39,555 nt of DNA from Crenobacter oryzisoli (lineage in GTDB: Bacteria > Pseudomonadota > Gammaproteobacteria > Burkholderiales > Chromobacteriaceae), in assembly GCF_030385785.1 (NCBI RefSeq), contig NZ_JAUEDK010000039.1, forward strand, positions 1 through 39,555, given 5' to 3'. The position numbers and the translations under genes are program-made. Under the pieces are notes generated by a model. It searched no databases, was not told the DNA's origin, and saw only the letters and a program-made list of their open reading frames with translations. Positions 1-7,738 of the stretch are shown here, in pieces. Each line of letters opens with the position of its first letter. Within the stretch, counting starts at the first letter, position 1.

Positions 1-277
1 CAGCAATGGCCCCGGCCAGACAATACGCTTCCATCGCCTTGATCTGAGATTCCAGATCATCCTTTTGACCGGCGCGGGACACCCGGCAATACACCACCGT
101 CAGCCGACGTTCCGGTGCACCACCTAGTATGGTGCGAACATCCGACTCGTCAAAATAACGGTGTCCCGACGGCATCCGTTTAGCCGTCAGTTTGCCTTCT
201 CGTTCCCAGCGGCGAACCGTACTGGTCGCTCGACCGATGCGCTTGGCGAACTCATTGATTCGATATTGCTTGCTCAT
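1..277 (-). CDS. tnpA: IS607-family serine recombinase (TnpA), N-terminal part, runs off window
   Basis: The visible 92 residues start MSKQYRINEFAKRIGR and hold a MerR-like winged helix-turn-helix (about residues 5-50: RINEFAKRIG, STVRRWEREGKL, MPSGHRYF). The beginning of a serine-recombinase catalytic domain follows (VVYCRVSRAGQKDDLESQ, with the nucleophile Ser in YCRVS). This small-helix-first layout is typical of IS607 transposases, which recombine through a 5-prime phosphoserine link and insert with little site preference. A tnpB partner usually follows downstream, but it would lie outside the window. The start is the first ATG, matched exactly by the right copy. The gene is cut by the window edge, not necessarily truncated in the genome. 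Confidence 0.9.
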   Translation of the reverse strand, partial: MSKQYRINEFAKRIGRATSTVRRWEREGKLTAKRMPSGHRYFDESDVRTILGGAPERRLTVVYCRVSRAGQKDDLESQIKAMEAYCLAGAIA

Positions 278-331
278 AGTGAGCAGTTATAAACAACTAG
301 GAGCAAATTTCAAGTAACAGTTGTTAGCTCC
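1..331 (-). repeat. Left copy of 331-bp terminal inverted repeat (IS607-type end)
   Basis: This stretch is the reverse complement of 39225-39555. I see two mismatches, at positions 300 and 307; positions 1-299 match exactly. The identity stops at the GGAGCT end (here AGCTCC, 326-331), beyond which the two flanks are unrelated, so 331 is taken as the left boundary of an IS607-family element. The element continues off the window to the left. The two mismatches damage the inverted repeat that overlaps the recombinase promoter in the right copy. Confidence 0.85.
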
Positions 332-727
332 TTGCCATTCGCGCCCGACTCTTTTGAAATGACGAATAAGCACGGCACGGTGTCTGTTTTGTTGGCAATG
401 ACCTGTGCGGATTACGCGCCCGCCTCTCCGGAAGGTGGGCTTGGACTCGTTCTTGAATCCGTTAAATTATCACTTGCTGCCCCTTGTATGGAGGAGTATT
501 TGGGGATAAATTGATAGTTGTTCATATGTCAAATGAAATATTTAGAGATCGACTTGGCCAGCGAATACTCATCAACGCTGCGGTAAAAAAGCCGGTCTAG
601 CCAGGCGCTGGAACCCCCGGCAACCCAAAGCAATTTCTGATAACTTACTTGCGGTGCCGCATGGGGTGCCTGGTTCGTTTGGCATAAAATCAGCTTCGGT
701 CGATCACTCGCTATAAGGGGAAAGATA

Positions 728-853
728 GTGAGTTTACTGGTGTTACTATTCAGCTTGGTATTGGCGCTGTCGGTCGTTATCGGTCCTGTTGTTAGACAGA
801 AACTATTGGTACGCGGCCTCCCCTTAGTACAGGACGAAGACACACAGTTGTAG
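728..853 (+). CDS. Possible 41-residue single-pass membrane protein
   Basis: A GTG start is preceded by AAGGGG seven bases upstream and followed by 41 codons. The product starts VSLLVLLFSLVLALSVVIGP, one hydrophobic helix of about 18 residues, then has a basic patch (RQKLLVRG) and an acidic C-terminus (QDEDTQL). The order helix, positive loop, charged tail fits a small inner-membrane protein with its C-terminus inside. I do not recognise a family. It stands alone in a relic region and could equally be the surviving end of a larger gene. Confidence 0.3.
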   Translation: MSLLVLLFSLVLALSVVIGPVVRQKLLVRGLPLVQDEDTQL

Positions 854-971
854 TAACGGCAGGTCGGAATAACTGTCCCTTGGCGAAAGCAACGAACGGA
901 TGCTTCAAGATGTCGTGCACTGGAAGCAAGGCTTTGCGATCTCTTTCAATTGCAGCTTCCGGTAAACCTGG

Positions 972-995
972 GCTTTGTTAATGAAATGGACGCCC
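972..995. repeat. IS-terminus-like repeat unit
   Basis: The sequence GCTTTGTTAATGAAATGGAC followed by GCCC recurs in both arms of the hairpin at 18153-18199. Its GGCTTTGTT beginning resembles terminal repeats of the IS903 group of the IS5 family. Only one end is found here, with no transposase nearby, so it is read as an orphan IS end. Confidence 0.4.
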
Positions 996-1198
996 TCAGG
1001 ATGACCATTACCTTAAACCACCCGAACGTTACTGCCATAGAATGACGAGCGATTGTAGGGGGGGCTGCCGCTCCACTACTGCTTGAGCCAGCGCATGTAT
1101 AGGTTACGCTTGCGCGCCAGCACTCCAACGTCCTGCTGTACGATTACCGCGAGCCGATGCCAGGCTGACGCTGAGTGATCTGTTCGGCGGTTGGTTGA

Positions 1199-2482
1199 TC
1201 ATGCTCCTACCTTGGCAGGCACCAAGGCGCGGCGATGAATACGCAGAACCAGGATGGCAGCGATTAGGCACAGCCCACCCGACATCATGGTGGCCAACGT
1301 GTAAGTCCCCAGACTGTTACGCAACATACCGCCGATCAAGGCCGCGCACGCCGCACCCAACTGGTGGCCGGCCACCACCCAGCCGAACACAATGGGGGCA
1401 TCCTGCTTGCCGAACACATCGTTGGTGAGGCGCACGGTGGGCGGGACCGTCGCCACCCAATCCAACCCGTAGAACAGCCCGAACAGCGGCAAGCCGAAGT
1501 AGGAAAAGCCAAAGGCGTAGGGTAGATAGATCAGCGCCAGGCCGCGCAGACCGTAGTACCAGAACAGCAGCACACGGTTGTTGAAGCGGTCCGACAACCA
1601 GCCTGATAAGGTAGTGCCGATTAGATCCAGCGCACCCATGGCCGCCAAGATACTGGCGCCGCCCACTTCGCTGATGCCATAGTCACCGCACATGGCGATG
1701 AAATGGGTACCGATATAGCCGTTGGTGCTGGCACCGCACACGAAGAAACTGAAGAACAGCAACCAGAAGTCACGCACCTTCATCGCGCGCCCAAGCGCAC
1801 CGAATGCGATGGCGATGGGGTTCTGGCGGTTGTCGTTGGTGGTTTGTGGCGCATCGGCCGGCTCACCGTATAGCGGCAAACCCAGCGAGGCTGGCCGTTC
1901 GGGCAGCAACAGGTAGACCAGGGGCAGAATCACCGCCGCTCCTCCCGCGACGGTTAGCACCACCTGGCGCCAGCCATAGTGCTCGACGATGGCGGCTAAG
2001 AGCGGCAGGAACACCAGTTGGCCGGTAGCGGAGCTGGCCGTGAGGATGCCCATGGCCAAGCCGCGCCGCTCGGCAAACCAGCGGTTCACCACCGTGGCTC
2101 CCAGCGTCATGGCGGTCACCCCGCTAGCACAGCCCACGATCAGGCCCCAGATCAGCCACAGCTGCCAGGTTTGTTGCATCAGGCTCGACAAGCCGATTGC
2201 GACAGCGAGCGCCGCAAGCGCGACAAGTACCGTCCTGCGTAAGCCGAAGCGCTGCATGGCGGCGGCGGAGAATGGCCCCATCAGACCGAACAAGGCCAGG
2301 TTGATCGACAGTGCCAGCGAAATCGTCGCCCGGCTCCAGCCAAAGGTATGCTCCAGCGGCACCATCATCACGCTGGGGGTCGCGCGCGTGCCGGCAGTAA
2401 TCAACATCACCAGAAACGTGACACCCAAGGCGACCCACGCGTAATGAAAGCGCCCTCTGGTCCAATTGGCGATAAGTTGCAT
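1199..2482 (-). CDS. MFS transporter (12 TM, monocarboxylate/oxalate-formate antiporter-like)
   Basis: The 427-residue protein has the usual length of a 12-helix major facilitator. The first half carries a loop motif after helix 2 (MQRFGLRRTVLV) and a second-half equivalent occurs at about residue 295 (GWLSDRFNNRVLLFW). A hydrophilic central loop lies at about 200-225. NRWFAERRGLAMGI in the helix 4-5 region is typical of the oxalate/formate antiporter and monocarboxylate porter branch of MFS. The substrate cannot be told from sequence. The start at 2482 has a good ribosome site (AGGAGA). It diverges from a TetR-type regulator gene across 113 bases, the usual arrangement of a regulated exporter or uptake carrier, so the TetR protein probably represses it. 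Confidence 0.85.
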   Translation of the reverse strand: MQLIANWTRGRFHYAWVALGVTFLVMLITAGTRATPSVMMVPLEHTFGWSRATISLALSINLALFGLMGPFSAAAMQRFGLRRTVLVALAALAVAIGLSSLMQQTWQLWLIWGLIVGCASGVTAMTLGATVVNRWFAERRGLAMGILTASSATGQLVFLPLLAAIVEHYGWRQVVLTVAGGAAVILPLVYLLLPERPASLGLPLYGEPADAPQTTNDNRQNPIAIAFGALGRAMKVRDFWLLFFSFFVCGASTNGYIGTHFIAMCGDYGISEVGGASILAAMGALDLIGTTLSGWLSDRFNNRVLLFWYYGLRGLALIYLPYAFGFSYFGLPLFGLFYGLDWVATVPPTVRLTNDVFGKQDAPIVFGWVVAGHQLGAACAALIGGMLRNSLGTYTLATMMSGGLCLIAAILVLRIHRRALVPAKVGA

Positions 2483-2519
2483 CGGGTTCTCCTGTGGCGC
2501 GGTTCCGCCTGCTGATACT

Positions 2520-2570
2520 TGTTACTAGTCAGTCACATTGTGTTGCGATGGTATGTACTGATCGGTAACA
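2520..2570. promoter_or_regulatory. Candidate TetR operator between MFS and regulator
   Basis: TGTTACTAGTCAGT (2520-2533) and ACTGATCGGTAACA (2557-2570) are imperfect inverted repeats, 11 of 14 positions pairing, within the 113-base divergent intergenic region. TetR-family proteins normally bind such dyads between themselves and a divergent target. No clear promoter hexamers were assigned. Confidence 0.4.
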
Positions 2571-2595
2571 TGTCAACTGCAACGAGGAGAATGTC

Positions 2596-3219
2596 ATGAG
2601 CAGTGAGATTGATGCTGCCGCCAAACCGACACGCAAGGTCTTGCAAGGGGCGGAGGCACAGGCACGGATACTGGAGGCGGTAGACGAGTTGTTCTACCGG
2701 GAGGGCGCACGCGCCGTGAGCGTGGACGAGGTCGTCAAGCGCGCCGGCGTCAACAAGATGAGCGTGTACCGCCAGTTCGAGTCCAAGGATGATCTGTTGT
2801 TGCACTACCTGGCGCGGCGAGACGAGAAGTTCTGGGATTACTTCAACGCCAGCCTGTCCAAACACCCGGACAAGCCTCGCGAGCAACTGTTGCAGTTCTT
2901 CATCGACCTTGCCGGCCGTGCTGCACAGCCTGGATATCGAGGTTGCCCGTTCGTGAATATCGCGGTGGAGTTTCCCGACCCTGCTCACCCTGCACGTCGC
3001 ATGGTGGCGGAAAACAAGACGCGACTGATGCGTCGCCTGCTGGAGTTGACGACGCAGGCCGGGGCTCAAGATGCGCAAGCCTTGGCCAATGGCTTGGCTT
3101 TGCTGATTGAAGGCGCTTACGCCGCGAGTCAGACCTATGAGCCTGGGCATCCCCTGCTGGCTGCGCTGCCACAGGTAGCTGAGGCGATGTTGAGGGCGGC
3201 CGACATCCCTAGCGCATGA
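2596..3219 (+). CDS. TetR/AcrR-family transcriptional regulator
   Basis: The product has 207 residues, typical for TetR regulators. The N-terminal helix-turn-helix is clear at about residues 22-68: ARILEAVDELFYREGARAVS, then VDEVVKRAGVNKMSVYRQF and ESKDDLLLHYL. The C-terminal part (70-200) is a helical ligand and dimer domain and includes GCPFVNIAVEFPDP, a segment common in the AcrR branch. The ATG has a strong ribosome site (CGAGGAGAATGTC). It is divergent from the MFS gene at 1199-2482 and probably represses that gene and itself, released by an unknown small molecule. Confidence 0.9.
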   Translation: MSSEIDAAAKPTRKVLQGAEAQARILEAVDELFYREGARAVSVDEVVKRAGVNKMSVYRQFESKDDLLLHYLARRDEKFWDYFNASLSKHPDKPREQLLQFFIDLAGRAAQPGYRGCPFVNIAVEFPDPAHPARRMVAENKTRLMRRLLELTTQAGAQDAQALANGLALLIEGAYAASQTYEPGHPLLAALPQVAEAMLRAADIPSA

Positions 3220-3339
3220 TGGGACTCTGAGCTGGGCAGCTTTCACCTAACTTGAACCAACCGGTCTCTGCGAAAACCGGGGCGGTTCAAGTTTCCTGTC
3301 AAAAGTCCGTTTACACAGAATTCTTCACACCTCCGATGC

Positions 3340-3595
3340 CGACTCAGGAAGGGGGCGTCTATCCAATTAACCATGACCTTGCGAGCGGTTGGCGGTGCGA
3401 CTGTTTTCCGCTGAGCCTGCGCATGGTCGAGGAGGTGCTGGCTGCGCGCGGTATCGATCTGATGCGGCGAGACGGTAAGGCGCTGGTCAGTAACGTTCGG
3501 CCAGGGCATCGCCCGGCTCATCCCCGCCCTGGGGCGAGGTGATACATGGCTCCTCGACGATGTGCTGGTCACCCTCAGCGTGCAGGAAGCATTCG
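3340..3595 (+). pseudogene. IS6-family transposase relic (frameshifted)
   Basis: One frame reads PLSLRMVEEVLAARGIDLM, the N-terminal helix-turn-helix segment of IS6-family transposases. After about 3485 the match continues in another frame as FGQGIARLIPALGRGDTWLL then DDVLVTLSV, corresponding to the region of the first catalytic Asp (family form GDxWHLDEV). The fragment then runs into an IS3 relic. It shares an exact block of about 34 bases with the relic at 6660-6776, in the same orientation, so the two come from one element type. Confidence 0.7.
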
Positions 3596-3599
3596 CGGT

Positions 3600-3913
3600 G
3601 GTGCGCGGAGGAGGACCAACATGGCGCGGTGCACGCCCGTGCTTCCTGAGCAGCTTGCGCATGAGGCTCCTGGCCGCAAGTGCTTCGGCATCGAGAATGG
3701 GTTCGGCCAGTAGGCGTTCAACCTGGCGTTCTCGGTTTCGAGTTCCTTCAGTCGCCTTGCGTCGGCGACATCCATGCCGCCGAACTTGACTCGCCAAGTG
3801 TAGAACGAGGCATCGCAAAAGCCGTACTGGCGGCGCAACTCCTTCACCGGCACGCCGGCCTCGGCTTGCTTCAGAAACCCAATGATCTGCGCTTCCGAAA
3901 ATCGCTTCTTCAA
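3600..3913 (-). pseudogene. IS3-family OrfA relic
   Basis: The frame starts MKKRFSEAQIIGFLKQAEAG and continues VPVKELRRQYGFCDASFYTW, then MDVADARRLKELETENARL. This is the helix-turn-helix plus leucine-zipper OrfA of IS3-family elements. The matching frame is lost near ARLNAYWPNP. The expected continuation (LLAEPILDAEAL) is readable in another frame, so a frameshift broke it. No OrfB follows here; an OrfB fragment of the same family lies at 38470-38800. It abuts the IS6 relic, which suggests nested or successive insertions. Confidence 0.75.
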
Positions 3914-4078
3914 GTCCGTTCTCCATGCGGAAAACGAACTTTACTAAGTTTCGGGTAGCCCTGTTTATGGGCGCAGGTCACCCCAAAGTGGCGTAGTGTC
4001 ACATCACATGCTACCCAATTTCTCAAGGTAAAGCGTATAATTCATTTAGAATATTCAAGGTAGAAATAAAGATTTCTG

Positions 4079-6610
4079 ATGATTTCATTGTTACTGCAGC
4101 CCATCGAGCACATCGCCTCGACAGACATCCTCAGTTGCGGACCCGAAACACCTATCTATGAAGCTGCCAGCTTGATGGTGCAGTCCGGCTGCGGTTCCAT
4201 AGTCATCATGAATACACAAGGTGAGGTTCTGGGTATCTGGACCGAGTCTGATGCATTGCATGTCGACCTCTCAGAAGAGGCTAGTTACCAGCATCCCATT
4301 CAGGATGTCATGAGTAGTCCAGTTATCACCTTGCCTCACAGCATGACCGTGCATGATGCGGTGGTAAAGTTTCGCCAACACAACATTCGCCATGCGTTAG
4401 TAAAGAAATTCGAAACTATCATTGGTATGGTTTCCCTGTCTGATGTGGTGTTGTGTCAAGGTCCCGAGGCGTTTCTTGGACTCAAGCGGGTGGGTGCTAT
4501 TAATGCGCATCCTGCAGTCATTCTTCAGGGTTCCGATAGTTTGCCGGTGGCCGTGAATACTATGCGTCAGAGAAATTTAACCGCTGTCGGTATACAGCTT
4601 TCTGATGGCAGCTTTGGCATCCTCACTCAGCGCGACGTAGTGCGGCTGGTCGCCACCGGGCAGAGGCATGCCGAACTGGGCCAAGTATGTACCCGGCCGT
4701 TAGTTGGTGTGCCGCTTTCCACCAGTCTGCTGCAGGCGCGACAGGTGATACTACACCACCAGATTCGTCATTTGGGGGTGTTTGACGACCATAACCAGTT
4801 GGTTCATATCATCGGTTTTCGCGAAATTATCCAGAGCATCGAGCACGAATTCCTGCTGGAGCTGCATGAAGCCCTGCGCGAACGCGATGAAGCTTTGCTG
4901 AAGTCCCAACAAAGCCTATTGCTAGCTGACAAGGTGTTTGAATCCACAATGGAAGGCATCATTATTACTGATGCCAAAGGCATTATTAGATCAATTAACC
5001 CGGCATTCAGCCGTATTACCGGTTATAGCCGTGATGAAGCAGTCGGAAATTCGCCGGCTATTCTCAAATCCGGTAAGCAGCCCCCTGAGTTTTACGAATA
5101 TCTGTGGCGTTGTCTGCATCAGGAAGGATCCTGGCAAGGCGAAATAGTCAATCGTCGCAAGAATGGTTTGCTGTACACCGAGCACCTAAGCATTACGGCA
5201 ATCCGTGATGAGCATGGCGAGCCCCAGCATTATGTGGCAGTATTTTCTGACATCACGCAGCGAAAACTGGCGGAAGAGCGCCTCCACTTTTTGGCTAACC
5301 ACGATGCACTTACTGGCCTGCCTAATCGCACATTGTTTATTGAGAAGTTGCAGTCGGCGGTAGGGCAGGCGAAGCAGTATGAGCGACGCTTTGCCTTACT
5401 GTTTATCGATTTGGATCGTTTCAAGCAGGTCAACGATACGCTGGGCCATCATGCTGGTGACGAATTGCTGATACGTATTGCCAATGAACTGCAGCACATC
5501 GTACCGAGCCTATCCACTGTATCTAGGCTGTCCGGGGATGAGTTCACGATCCTGCTGGAAAATATAGTCTCGATGCAGCAGGTTGCCTACTGGGCGCAAA
5601 GCATTTTGGATGCTATTTCGGCGAAGTCCAGCGTGGCCGGACACGAGGTATTCATTTCTTCTAGTATAGGAATCAGTATCTTCCCCGAAGATGGTTCGGT
5701 TGCTGACGAACTGCTGGTGAATGCCGACACCGCGATGTATCGGGCAAAAGAGCGAGGCAAGAATAATTTTCAGTTTTACACGGCTGACATGAACGCCAGC
5801 GCTATTGAGCGAATGAAGTTGGAGTACGGACTGCATAGAGCCTTGGCTAAAAATGAGTTGGAAGTGTGGTATCAACCCAAAGTGGCACTTGATAGCACTC
5901 GTATTGTCGGAGCTGAAGCCTTGCTGCGCTGGCGCCATCCGGAAATGGGGATGATTTCGCCCGGTCAATTTATTCCTATCGCCGAAGAAAGCTCGCTGAT
6001 TACTAGCATCGGAGAGTGGGTTCTTGACACCACCTGTGCAGACATTCGCTCTTGGCGCGATGCTGGGTTGTTGGATGGCCGTATTGCCGCCAATATATCT
6101 GGCCTCCAGCTTAAGTACTCAAACATTGTTGAGACTGTGTCACGTATACTCAAAAAATATGATCTTGATAGCTCGGTGTTGGAGCTGGAAATTACCGAGA
6201 ACGTTGCCATGGATGAAGATAGTGGCATGGTAGAAGTGCTGCATCGCCTGCAGACCTTAGGCATTTATCTGTCCATCGATGATTTCGGTACCGGTTATTC
6301 ATCATTATCTTACCTAAAACGTTTACCGGTACGAGGCCTAAAGATCGATCAATCCTTCATCAAGAACTTGCATCAAGACCGCGACGATGCCGCCATCACT
6401 CAAGCCATCATTTCTATCGCACGCAGTTTGGGACTGGATTTAGTCGCTGAAGGTGTAGAACTGGAAGAACAGCGCCAGTTTCTGGTAGAGAAAGGCTGCT
6501 TATGCGGACAGGGCTTTTTATTCAGCCGTGCAGTACCGCGCGAAGAGTTTGCGGAACTTCTGAAAAAACAGGGGGTACTACAGCTTGTTGAGCTAGGCGA
6601 GCCTGCATGA
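4079..6610 (+). CDS. c-di-GMP phosphodiesterase: 4xCBS-PAS-GGDEF-EAL
   Basis: The 843-residue protein is soluble, with no membrane segment. Domains in order: four CBS motifs (about 10-65, 72-125, 138-195, 197-255), a helical linker, a PAS domain (about 285-395, with PAC tail FSDITQRKLAEERL), GGDEF (about 405-570) and EAL (about 590-830). The GGDEF signature is SGDEF (485-489) and I see no RxxD inhibitory site upstream, so it may be regulatory. The EAL part keeps EALLRW (E613), ELEITENVAMD, DDFGTGYSS (734-742) and AEGVE, consistent with hydrolysis of c-di-GMP. CBS pairs commonly bind adenine nucleotides, and PAS domains bind heme, flavin or small ligands. The gene stands alone between two direct IS6 relics and has a weak ribosome site (AAGG then AATAAAG). 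Confidence 0.9.
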   Translation: MISLLLQPIEHIASTDILSCGPETPIYEAASLMVQSGCGSIVIMNTQGEVLGIWTESDALHVDLSEEASYQHPIQDVMSSPVITLPHSMTVHDAVVKFRQHNIRHALVKKFETIIGMVSLSDVVLCQGPEAFLGLKRVGAINAHPAVILQGSDSLPVAVNTMRQRNLTAVGIQLSDGSFGILTQRDVVRLVATGQRHAELGQVCTRPLVGVPLSTSLLQARQVILHHQIRHLGVFDDHNQLVHIIGFREIIQSIEHEFLLELHEALRERDEALLKSQQSLLLADKVFESTMEGIIITDAKGIIRSINPAFSRITGYSRDEAVGNSPAILKSGKQPPEFYEYLWRCLHQEGSWQGEIVNRRKNGLLYTEHLSITAIRDEHGEPQHYVAVFSDITQRKLAEERLHFLANHDALTGLPNRTLFIEKLQSAVGQAKQYERRFALLFIDLDRFKQVNDTLGHHAGDELLIRIANELQHIVPSLSTVSRLSGDEFTILLENIVSMQQVAYWAQSILDAISAKSSVAGHEVFISSSIGISIFPEDGSVADELLVNADTAMYRAKERGKNNFQFYTADMNASAIERMKLEYGLHRALAKNELEVWYQPKVALDSTRIVGAEALLRWRHPEMGMISPGQFIPIAEESSLITSIGEWVLDTTCADIRSWRDAGLLDGRIAANISGLQLKYSNIVETVSRILKKYDLDSSVLELEITENVAMDEDSGMVEVLHRLQTLGIYLSIDDFGTGYSSLSYLKRLPVRGLKIDQSFIKNLHQDRDDAAITQAIISIARSLGLDLVAEGVELEEQRQFLVEKGCLCGQGFLFSRAVPREEFAELLKKQGVLQLVELGEPA

Positions 6611-6659
6611 AAATGGCTGTCATGAAACCGTACATGGCCAACGCTATCTATTACGTCGG

Positions 6660-6776
6660 GTACCGATTATCAGCTACACGGTGTGGTGGTACTACCGTTT
6701 TCAGCTGAATCTGCGCATGGTCGAGGAGGTGCTGGCTGCGCGCGGCATGGATCCGGACTATGAGAGGAGCACGCAG
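6660..6776 (+). pseudogene. IS6-family transposase N-terminal relic
   Basis: One open frame reads VPIISYTVWWYYRFQLNLRM then VEEVLAARGMDPDYE. This matches the start of IS6-family transposases (family pattern EIIxxAVxxYxRFxLSLRDVEE). About 40 codons survive. It is in the same orientation as the relic at 3340-3595 and shares about 34 identical bases with it (around 3417-3452 and 6710-6745). Together they flank the phosphodiesterase gene as direct repeats. Confidence 0.7.
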
Positions 6777-7389
6777 AGTTCGGAAAATAAAGCACGCTAA
6801 GCCGATGGCATTCATGCCGCCACGCGCGCCTCGTTTGGCTTGTAGCTCATTGTGTCAGATTGGAGCACACCCTAACCGGATGTCAGGGTGGCTGGGTGTT
6901 CGGTCGAGGAGGATGAGATGAACGTCTCCCATCCCCGCGAACCGTGAGGACGGGCTAGAGGAAGGAAGTTGGATCCTCACGGGCCGACGGTATCAGAGCG
7001 CCTAAAGTGGAAGATCACGAAGGTCTTCACAGGCTCCAAGATGGAACTTACGCCAGTAGGACAAACTCAGAAGCTGCGCCGCAGAAAACTGGGATCTGGG
7101 GCTGAATGTTGAGCACCGTCAGTACAAAGTATTGAATAACCGGGCGGAGCACTCGCACCAGCCAACGCGAGTGCGCGAGAAAGTGATGCACCGTGTCAAA
7201 TCAGCTAGCCATCGGCAACGATTCACGTCGGTCCCTGATCAAGTCAGCAATCTGTTCATGCTCGGCCGCTACGACGCTATAACACGAATGCGCAGCACCA
7301 GCGCGGGGTGCGCATCCGGGCCTTTGAGGCTTGGGAAAGGGTAAGTTGCGCCCCGGTGCTTGGACGCCTCGCCGCATGAGTCCGTTTTC
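6777..7389. other. Gene-poor segment
   Basis: No coding frame with recognisable homology is seen. The stretch around 6860-7120 is GC- and purine-rich with several short self-complementary parts. It recalls structured intron or IS-end DNA, but I cannot find a group II intron domain V or any other defining element. It lies between IS6 and IS5 relics. Confidence 0.4.
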
Positions 7390-7665
7390 CTCAAACACCG
7401 CATTGTCGTTCGGTCTCTCATTCTTAACTTGAATTTGACAATACCGTCGGTATGTCACGCCAGGGCGCACCGGTGCGCAACATCCAGAACACGGCGTTGA
7501 TGAAGCGGCGATTGTCGCGTGAGACACCTCCCCAGCAGCCTTGTCGGCTGGGGAGGGTGGCTCCAGCAAACACCAAGTCGTGTCGGAGAGGTCATGCCGG
7601 CGATGAGCCAGGGTCGTGAGCATGGCAAGGTCGTTCACGCTCGCAGTGTAACGGGGGGCTCTCAC
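7390..7665 (-). pseudogene. IS5-family transposase N-terminal relic
   Basis: Reading right to left, RRHDLSDTTWCLLEPPSPAD matches the first residues of IS5-family transposases (family form RxELTDEEWxLIEPLLP). The match then shifts frame and continues as RDNRRFINAVFWMLRTGAPW followed by RDIPTV, the conserved N-terminal block of that family. It ends in stops near 7430. The catalytic DDE part is absent, so this is a dead fragment. Confidence 0.65.
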
Positions 7666-7738
7666 AGCGGTACGACTCGTAACGACACCATCTAGCGCAA
7701 ACCTGCACCAATGCCGGATTTCAGGTCCCGATCAACGT

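Larger units (their letters stand above)
332..1198. other. Gene-poor relic region
   Basis: No recognisable full gene is present. Short open stretches exist on both strands without family resemblance that I can name. Two items stand out: a small membrane-type ORF with a good ribosome site (728-853), and an IS-end-like sequence (972-995) that recurs as a hairpin at 18153-18199. The rest reads as decayed sequence between the IS607 end and the MFS gene. Confidence 0.5.

Noticed and set aside
3243-3926. 227-codon minus-strand frame over the IS6/IS3 relic junction
   Set aside because: Only a short internal part matches an IS3 OrfA continuation; the rest is antisense to the IS6 relic, so it is not one gene.
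6840-7130. Structured, purine-rich stretch suspected to be a group II intron fragment
   Set aside because: No domain V hairpin, no intron-encoded reverse transcriptase and no clear 5-prime consensus; the resemblance is only general.
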